DNA of 43,685 bases from an uncultured Collinsella sp. (lineage in GTDB: Bacteria; Actinomycetota; Coriobacteriia; Coriobacteriales; Coriobacteriaceae): assembly GCA_934650095.1 (NCBI GenBank), contig CAKUFT010000013.1:1-43685 (forward strand), read 5' to 3'. Position numbers and translations under genes: made by a program. Position 1 is the first letter of the stretch. Each line of letters starts with the position of its first letter. Below the pieces are notes generated by a model. The model was not told where the DNA came from, did not search any database, and worked only from the letters and a program-made list of their open reading frames with translations. Positions 39,222 to 43,685 of this stretch are shown here, in pieces.

Positions 39222-41210
39222 TTAGTCGACTGGGCGCAGCGCGTCGATCTGCGCGAGCCACAGACGCGAGCTGGCGTCGCTCGGCATGCGCCAATCGCCG
39301 CGCGGGCTGAGCGTGACCGAGCCCACCTTGGGACCGTCGGGTAGACAGCTACGCTTAAACTGCTGAGCGAAGAAGCGACGATAGAACGTGCGCAGCCACG
39401 TGTGGATGGTGGTCTCGTCGTAGACGCCCTCAAAGCTCTTAAGCGCCATGCGGTAAATCTTGCCCGGCTCAAAGCCAAAGCGCAGCAGGTAATAGAGGAA
39501 ATAGTCGTGCAGCTCGTACGGACCCACCAGATCCTCGGTTTTCTGAGCGATCTCGCCATCGCCCGTCGGGGGCAGGAGCTCGGGCGACACCGGCGTATCG
39601 AGAATGTCGAGCAACGTAGTGGCGATGCGGCCGCCAAAGACATCGGCAGCATAGCGCACCAGATGGCGCACAAGCGTCTTGGGCACGCTCGCATTGACGG
39701 CATACATACTCATATGGTCACCGTTATAGGTGGCCCAGCCGAGCGCCAGCTCGGACAGGTCGCCCGTGCCGATGACAAAACCACCGGCCTGGTTGGCGAG
39801 GTCCATGAGAATCTGCGTGCGCTCGCGCGCCTGGCTGTTCTCGTAGGTCACGTCTTGGACCGCCGGGTCGTGCTCGATGTCCTTAAAATGCTGCTCCACA
39901 GCCGCGTGAATCGAGACCTCGCGGAAGCTCACACCCAAATCGCGAGCGAGCGACTCGGCATTCGATTTGGTACGATGCGTCGTACCAAAGCCCGGCATGG
40001 AGACGGCCGTGATACCGGTACGCGGCAGGCCCAAGGCATCGAACGCGCGCACGGTCACGAGCAGCGCCAGCGTGGAATCGAGGCCGCCCGAAAGGCCGAT
40101 GACGGCCGCCTTGGTTCCCGTATGGGCAAGGCGGGTCTTGAGGCCGGCGGTCTGCAGGTCGAGGATGGTCTCGCAGCGTTCTGCCAAGTCACCGTGGTCG
40201 GCCGGAACGAAAGGCGCGCGCGGGAAGACGCGGTCGATGTCGCAGGCATCGCGAAGGGCGGGTTCTTCTGCAAGCGTTCCCTCAAACGAAAACTCAACGG
40301 TCACGGCCTCCGGCGCGTCGTCCGGGCGCGTCCACGTCGTCGAGCGGCGGCGCTCGGCCACCAGACGATCAAGGTCAACGTCGGCCACCGCCATGTCGCA
40401 GGTGAGCAGCTTGGTCGCCGCCAGCTTCGAGCCGTTTTCGTAGACGAGGTTCTCCCCCGCAAAGACCATGTCGGTCGTGGACTCGCCCTCGCTCGCGTCC
40501 GCGTAGGCGTAGGCGCAGTACAGGCGCGCGCTCTGGTTGGAGATGAGGCTGCGGCGGTAGTCGGCCTTGCCGATGATCTCGTCCGAAGCCGACGGATTGA
40601 GGATCACCGTCGCGCCGGCAAGCGCCATCTCGGTCGAAGGGGGTACCGGCACCCACAGGTCCTCGCAGACCTCGACGCCAAGCACCATGTCCTCGGCACC
40701 CTCGTCACAGCAACGATAGATAAGCCCCGAACCAAGCGGCACCGGACCCTGGCCGGCAAATTCAATCCACATGGGATCGGCGGGTGCCGGAGCAAACCAG
40801 CGGCGCTCATAGAACTCGCCATAATTGGGCAGGTGCTTCTTGGCCGTAAGGCCCAAAAGCTCGCCCGTGCAGCACACGGCAGCGCAGTTGTAGATGTTCT
40901 CAGCCACCGCAACGGGAAGACCGACCGTAAAGACAATCGGCAGCTCGCGGGTCTCATCGAGAATACGCACAAGCGCGGCCTCACAAGCATGCAGCAGCGT
41001 GCGGTTATGGAATAGGTCGGCCGCGGTGTAGCCGGTCAGGTTAAGCTCGGGCAGCACAAGCGCACGAACGCCGCGCTCGGAAGCCTCGCGAACAGCCGTC
41101 AGTGCCACCTCGGCATTGCCCTCGACATCGGCCACGCGAATTCGCGGCGAGGCCGCCGCAACACGCAAATAGCCATCGTTCTCAACTTGGCCGTTTAGAA
41201 AATCGTTCAT
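39222..41210 (-). CDS. nadE: Glutamine-dependent NAD+ synthetase
   Basis: 662 residues in the two-domain arrangement. The N-terminal nitrilase-type glutaminase has its catalytic triad in LPELNLTG (Glu), [13 protein letters not shown] (Lys) and [11 protein letters not shown] (Cys). The C-terminal synthetase domain (from about residue 350) has the pyrophosphate loop [12 protein letters not shown] and ends in [13 protein letters not shown]. It amidates nicotinic acid adenine dinucleotide to NAD+ with ATP. TTGGAGC precedes the start. Confidence 0.95.
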   Translation of the reverse strand: MNDFLNGQVENDGYLRVAAASPRIRVADVEGNAEVALTAVREASERGVRALVLPELNLTGYTAADLFHNRTLLHACEAALVRILDETRELPIVFTVGLPVAVAENIYNCAAVCCTGELLGLTAKKHLPNYGEFYERRWFAPAPADPMWIEFAGQGPVPLGSGLIYRCCDEGAEDMVLGVEVCEDLWVPVPPSTEMALAGATVILNPSASDEIIGKADYRRSLISNQSARLYCAYAYADASEGESTTDMVFAGENLVYENGSKLAATKLLTCDMAVADVDLDRLVAERRRSTTWTRPDDAPEAVTVEFSFEGTLAEEPALRDACDIDRVFPRAPFVPADHGDLAERCETILDLQTAGLKTRLAHTGTKAAVIGLSGGLDSTLALLVTVRAFDALGLPRTGITAVSMPGFGTTHRTKSNAESLARDLGVSFREVSIHAAVEQHFKDIEHDPAVQDVTYENSQARERTQILMDLANQAGGFVIGTGDLSELALGWATYNGDHMSMYAVNASVPKTLVRHLVRYAADVFGGRIATTLLDILDTPVSPELLPPTGDGEIAQKTEDLVGPYELHDYFLYYLLRFGFEPGKIYRMALKSFEGVYDETTIHTWLRTFYRRFFAQQFKRSCLPDGPKVGSVTLSPRGDWRMPSDASSRLWLAQIDALRPVD

Positions 41211-41339
41211 GCGAGCTCCAACACATCCGTTTAGCCGCGACGAGTAGCGGCGATATAGTCCGCCTCCATTGTACTGTCAAGCTCAATCAGCGCAGATGGA
41301 GACGGGCTCACGTTAAAGACTAAAAAGCGAAGCGGCGTT

Positions 41340-41618
41340 TCAGCAGTAGAACGAAATCTCGTCCACGAGGAAAAATGCCTTCCATTTAGAGCAAATCAAT
41401 TCATGCTGAGCGGCAATAATTTCACAAAGGTCATCAAGAGTACCCCGAGGAATCTTCGCCTTGTTATTGGCAACGATACAGCCGCCCCTGCGAGTCAACC
41501 AGATTTTGGCCGAGCTATCTGAAGGCGCTCCCTTGCAAACATGGACATGGATTGGTTCGCCCGCTTCGTTGGACCAAAAGAAGACGCGATAGCCGCCAAT
41601 AAGAAATAGGCTAGGCAA
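41340..41618 (-). CDS. DUF4160 protein
   Basis: 92 residues from a TTG start, chosen because GGAGGA precedes it, it overlaps the upstream stop by 8 nt (TTGCCTAG) and it yields the family N terminus (M)PSLFLIGGYRVFFWSNEAGE. An ATG 45 nt upstream is the naive alternative. The family motif PIHVHVCKG follows, and the C terminus is CSKWKAFFLVDE. DUF4160 genes usually pair with DUF2442-type genes and are suspected toxin-antitoxin-like modules; function is unproven. Confidence 0.8.
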   Translation of the reverse strand: MPSLFLIGGYRVFFWSNEAGEPIHVHVCKGAPSDSSAKIWLTRRGGCIVANNKAKIPRGTLDDLCEIIAAQHELICSKWKAFFLVDEISFYC

Positions 41619-41919
41619 CCTTAGCTCCTCCGCTTGCGGCATACCGATATAGAAGATGGGCATTGTTGCTCAGAAAAGTCTCGAAGCCTCGCTTTTCCTC
41701 GTCTGTAAAGCGCCCCTCCCACATGGTCCAATTGTAAGAAGGCAGCTCGCAGCGTGCGGAGTCGAAGCCCTCTGCCGTCGGTCGCTCAAAATGCACAATA
41801 ACCTTTTCGATGTCGCCATCGACAATCAGGTCAGAATGGACGACCTCAGTGCCGTCTTCGAATGTCATATACGGATACATCACGGCAACCACCTCGCAAT
41901 CGTTTATCCAGTTTAGCAT
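41611..41919 (-). CDS. Partner of the DUF4160 gene, DUF2442-like
   Basis: 102 residues from the ATG of MLNWINDCEVVAVMYPYMTF; an ATG 63 nt upstream (MSFVRYHQ) is an alternative. The first 45 residues (EVVAVMYPYMTFEDGTEVVH) show the strand pattern expected of DUF2442-like proteins, which are commonly encoded next to DUF4160, but the similarity is weak. The C-terminal half (WEGRFTDEEKRGFETFLSNN) is helical. It is translationally coupled to the DUF4160 gene. Confidence 0.6.
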   Translation of the reverse strand: MLNWINDCEVVAVMYPYMTFEDGTEVVHSDLIVDGDIEKVIVHFERPTAEGFDSARCELPSYNWTMWEGRFTDEEKRGFETFLSNNAHLLYRYAASGGAKVA

Positions 41920-42054
41920 CAAGCACTCACGCCAAAAACGGCGAGCGCCCTTGATAACTTGATGGTATCTGACAAACGACATATGCGTTTCACATTGAAT
42001 GGGTACCCTGATGGCTGCATGAAACGAAGCAGATTTACACCGGGAGGACCCCGT

Positions 42055-43005
42055 ATGACGACCAAGTACACCGATGCGCCGCGCACGCGCGTCATGACTC
42101 CCGCCGCACTCAACAACGGCGTTCACGAGAACCACTCCATCGGCCAGACCATGGCCATCGCGCCCAAAAAAGGCCTGTTCGATGACATTTCCATTCCCCA
42201 GATCATCGCCGGTGCCGCAGCTGCGGCCACAAGCGTTGCACTTGCCTCCAAGATTGGCATCGCCGGCTCGGTGATCGGTGCCGCCGTGAGCTCGGTCATC
42301 ACCGTCGTGTCTTCGCAGGTCTATCGCCACTTTATCTCCGCCAGCGCCGAGGCTATCAAAGGAACGCACGCTGCCGTCGACTACCCCGCCGGCACCTACG
42401 AGCCCGTTGTGCCCAATGTCAACGAGCACCTCGGCGGCGCCGCGACCACGCAGGAGATGCGCCAGATTGCGGGACGCGCGACCACGGCCCGCGTCGCCCC
42501 CAACAGCCTACGCGCCAAGGCCGCGGCAGAGCGCAGCCAGACGCAAAAGAAGGTCATCGTCTTCTCGGTCGCTATTGCGATCGTCGCGGTCATCGCCTGC
42601 GCTGGCGCCATCCTCATCACCACCGCCGGCGAGGGTTTGGGCGCACGCCCCGACCCGATTCTGTCATCGCGCACGACCGAAAACGATACAAACGGCAATG
42701 ATCAATCGCAGGACCAGCAGGCACAGTCGGGCGAAACGCAGGACAGCTCCACCTCCGCCGATTCGTCTTCGAACACGCAAGACCAGTCGCAGGGCACCGA
42801 TTCCTCCACGACCAACAACGGCACTCAGTCCGGCACAACTGACTCAAGTCAGACGACCGACGGCTCACAGCCGAGCACGGGCGACCAGACGGGCAGCAAC
42901 GCATCGGGAACGGGCACGGCCGACAGCAGCACCAGCAGCTCAAACGGCACCGCATCTGGCACAACGTCTGACAGCGCAAGCCAGGGCGCGGCATCGGGCA
43001 ACTAG
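42055..43005 (+). CDS. Membrane protein with Ser/Thr/Gln-rich tail
   Basis: 316 residues from an ATG preceded by GGGAGGA. A soluble N terminus (1-42) leads to a glycine/alanine-rich hydrophobic hairpin (about 45-92: IPQIIAGAAAAATSVALAS...). A charged stretch follows, then a second membrane helix (about 163-187, VIVFSVAIAIVAVIACAGAI). The last 120 residues are low-complexity Ser/Thr/Gln/Asp/Gly without any domain, likely outside the cell as a stalk. No known family; the role may be in the cell envelope. Confidence 0.72.
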   Translation: MTTKYTDAPRTRVMTPAALNNGVHENHSIGQTMAIAPKKGLFDDISIPQIIAGAAAAATSVALASKIGIAGSVIGAAVSSVITVVSSQVYRHFISASAEAIKGTHAAVDYPAGTYEPVVPNVNEHLGGAATTQEMRQIAGRATTARVAPNSLRAKAAAERSQTQKKVIVFSVAIAIVAVIACAGAILITTAGEGLGARPDPILSSRTTENDTNGNDQSQDQQAQSGETQDSSTSADSSSNTQDQSQGTDSSTTNNGTQSGTTDSSQTTDGSQPSTGDQTGSNASGTGTADSSTSSSNGTASGTTSDSASQGAASGN

Positions 43006-43038
43006 GCACTCCGCCCCACAGACAACCGACCTGCACAG

Positions 43039-43068
43039 CGGGCGCGAATCGGCAACGGTTCGCGCCCG
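43039..43068 (+). terminator. Hairpin after the Ser/Thr-rich membrane protein gene
   Basis: A 10-bp perfect stem cgggcgcgaa (43039-43048) with ttcgcgcccg (43059-43068), followed by only TTATG. Probable terminator, 33 bp past the stop. Confidence 0.6.
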
Positions 43069-43143
43069 TTATGCCTTGGGCGCCGCAATGCCAAACCACG
43101 CGCGATGGTAAGATGCTTTACGTGTGTAAAGAGGAGATTTGCC

Positions 43144-43685
43144 ATGAGCAAGACAATAATTAAGCCCACGCTTTCGCTGGGCAACCACATCTATCTGTAT
43201 CGCCTGCTGCGCGATGCAATTGGATGCGGCAAGCAAACGTTTATGACGCAGGTCGAGGAGGCGCTCGCCGCTGGCGACATGACCGCGCATGATCTGGGCT
43301 TTGAGTCCACGCGCGAGCTGCTCGAGGAGCTTGACGACTGCATTAAGCTGACTGTCTTTAAGGGCGGGCGCCTGTATGCCACCGTCATCGCCAACGAGGC
43401 CTGGGATGCTGCCCTTGCCAAGGGCGACGACAAGCCCAAAGCTGCCAAGGGCACCAAACAGTCCTACAAAAAGAAGAAGCGCGGCGAAAAGGACCTGAAG
43501 GCCGTGCGCCCCAAGCACATCAAACGCCCCGAGCCTGAGCCCGCTGTTGAGGTCGAGGCAGCAGCGGAACCTGAGGCAGAAGTCGAAGTCCTTGTTGAGG
43601 CAACGGTAGAAATCGAAACCGAAATTGCCGCCACGACCGATTCCGAAGTTACGTCCGAGCAGGAAGTCAACGAGACTTCCGAGCC
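43144..43685 (+). CDS. LOTUS-like (OST-HTH-like) protein, 5' part
   Basis: An open frame of 180 codons from an ATG with GAGGAGA upstream, cut by the window end. The first 85 residues form a compact region with helices and the segment HDLGFESTRELLEELDDCIK then GGRLYATV, which looks like an OST-HTH/LOTUS winged helix, a nucleic-acid-binding fold. A basic stretch (about 103-125, KKKKRGEKDLK) and a Glu/Val/Thr-rich acidic tail follow, so the middle of the protein is disordered. What lies downstream is unknown. The domain call is by eye only. Confidence 0.6.
   Translation, partial: MSKTIIKPTLSLGNHIYLYRLLRDAIGCGKQTFMTQVEEALAAGDMTAHDLGFESTRELLEELDDCIKLTVFKGGRLYATVIANEAWDAALAKGDDKPKAAKGTKQSYKKKKRGEKDLKAVRPKHIKRPEPEPAVEVEAAAEPEAEVEVLVEATVEIETEIAATTDSEVTSEQEVNETSE

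Noticed and set aside
41920..42429. Long minus-strand extension of the DUF2442-like gene to 42429
   Set aside because: The extra residues are a Gly/Asp/His-rich mirror of the plus-strand membrane-protein gene. The start is placed at 41919.
1..43685. CRISPR arrays, tRNA or rRNA genes, integrases, transposases
   Set aside because: Reading both strands I saw no direct-repeat/spacer pattern, no tRNA-like T-loop sequence and no transposase or recombinase motif.

Overview
The window looks like a chromosomal stretch from a gut anaerobe of the class Coriobacteriia, most like Collinsella. That placement is an inference from high-GC codon use, a phosphotransacetylase/acetate kinase and lactate dehydrogenase fermentation set, an actinobacterial style of genes, and many palindromic intergenic repeats. 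No rRNA, tRNA, CRISPR array, transposase or phage gene was seen. The two end genes run off the window.

Left part (1-14.2 kb): DJ-1-like protein (partial), Maf pyrophosphatase and a P1-family peptidase. A 370-bp gap follows with two mirror-image copies of a structured repeat and a duplicated glycosyltransferase gene tail. Next come UDP-galactopyranose mutase with its glycosyltransferase, pta facing two tandem acetate kinase genes, and a leftward block of HIT protein, exonuclease VII subunits, a membrane zinc peptidase and RNase D. A lipid kinase with a 30-residue membrane peptide closes this part.

Middle (14.2-30 kb): a secreted C69 dipeptidase, then a tryptophan-controlled energy-coupling-factor (ECF) transporter locus. 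In that locus a leader peptide with three consecutive Trp codons and a terminator precede a TrpP-like S component, a second S component, a fused double ATPase and EcfT. After it lie a racemase/D-aspartate-ligase pair for peptidoglycan cross-bridges, a MOSC protein, and a coiled-coil wall protein. A kinase/HTH/lipoprotein/membrane-protein cluster, a HigBA toxin-antitoxin pair and an M20D amidohydrolase follow.

Right part (30-43.7 kb): a lysine riboswitch drives lysA-dapA (one continuous reading frame), dapB and dapH. Beyond are a nucleoid-associated protein, a DUF2974 hydrolase, lactate dehydrogenase, an aminotransferase and NAD synthetase. The end holds a DUF4160 pair, a membrane protein with a Ser/Thr-rich tail, and a truncated LOTUS-like ORF. 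DapH, the aminotransferase and the M20D enzyme could together supply the acetylated branch of the diaminopimelate pathway.

The most interesting signals are the Trp attenuator on an ECF transporter, the twin covarying repeat elements, the lysA-dapA fusion with an embedded dapA ribosome-binding site, a ribosome-binding site buried in a 14-bp hairpin before a lipoprotein gene, and a family of long perfect palindromes.
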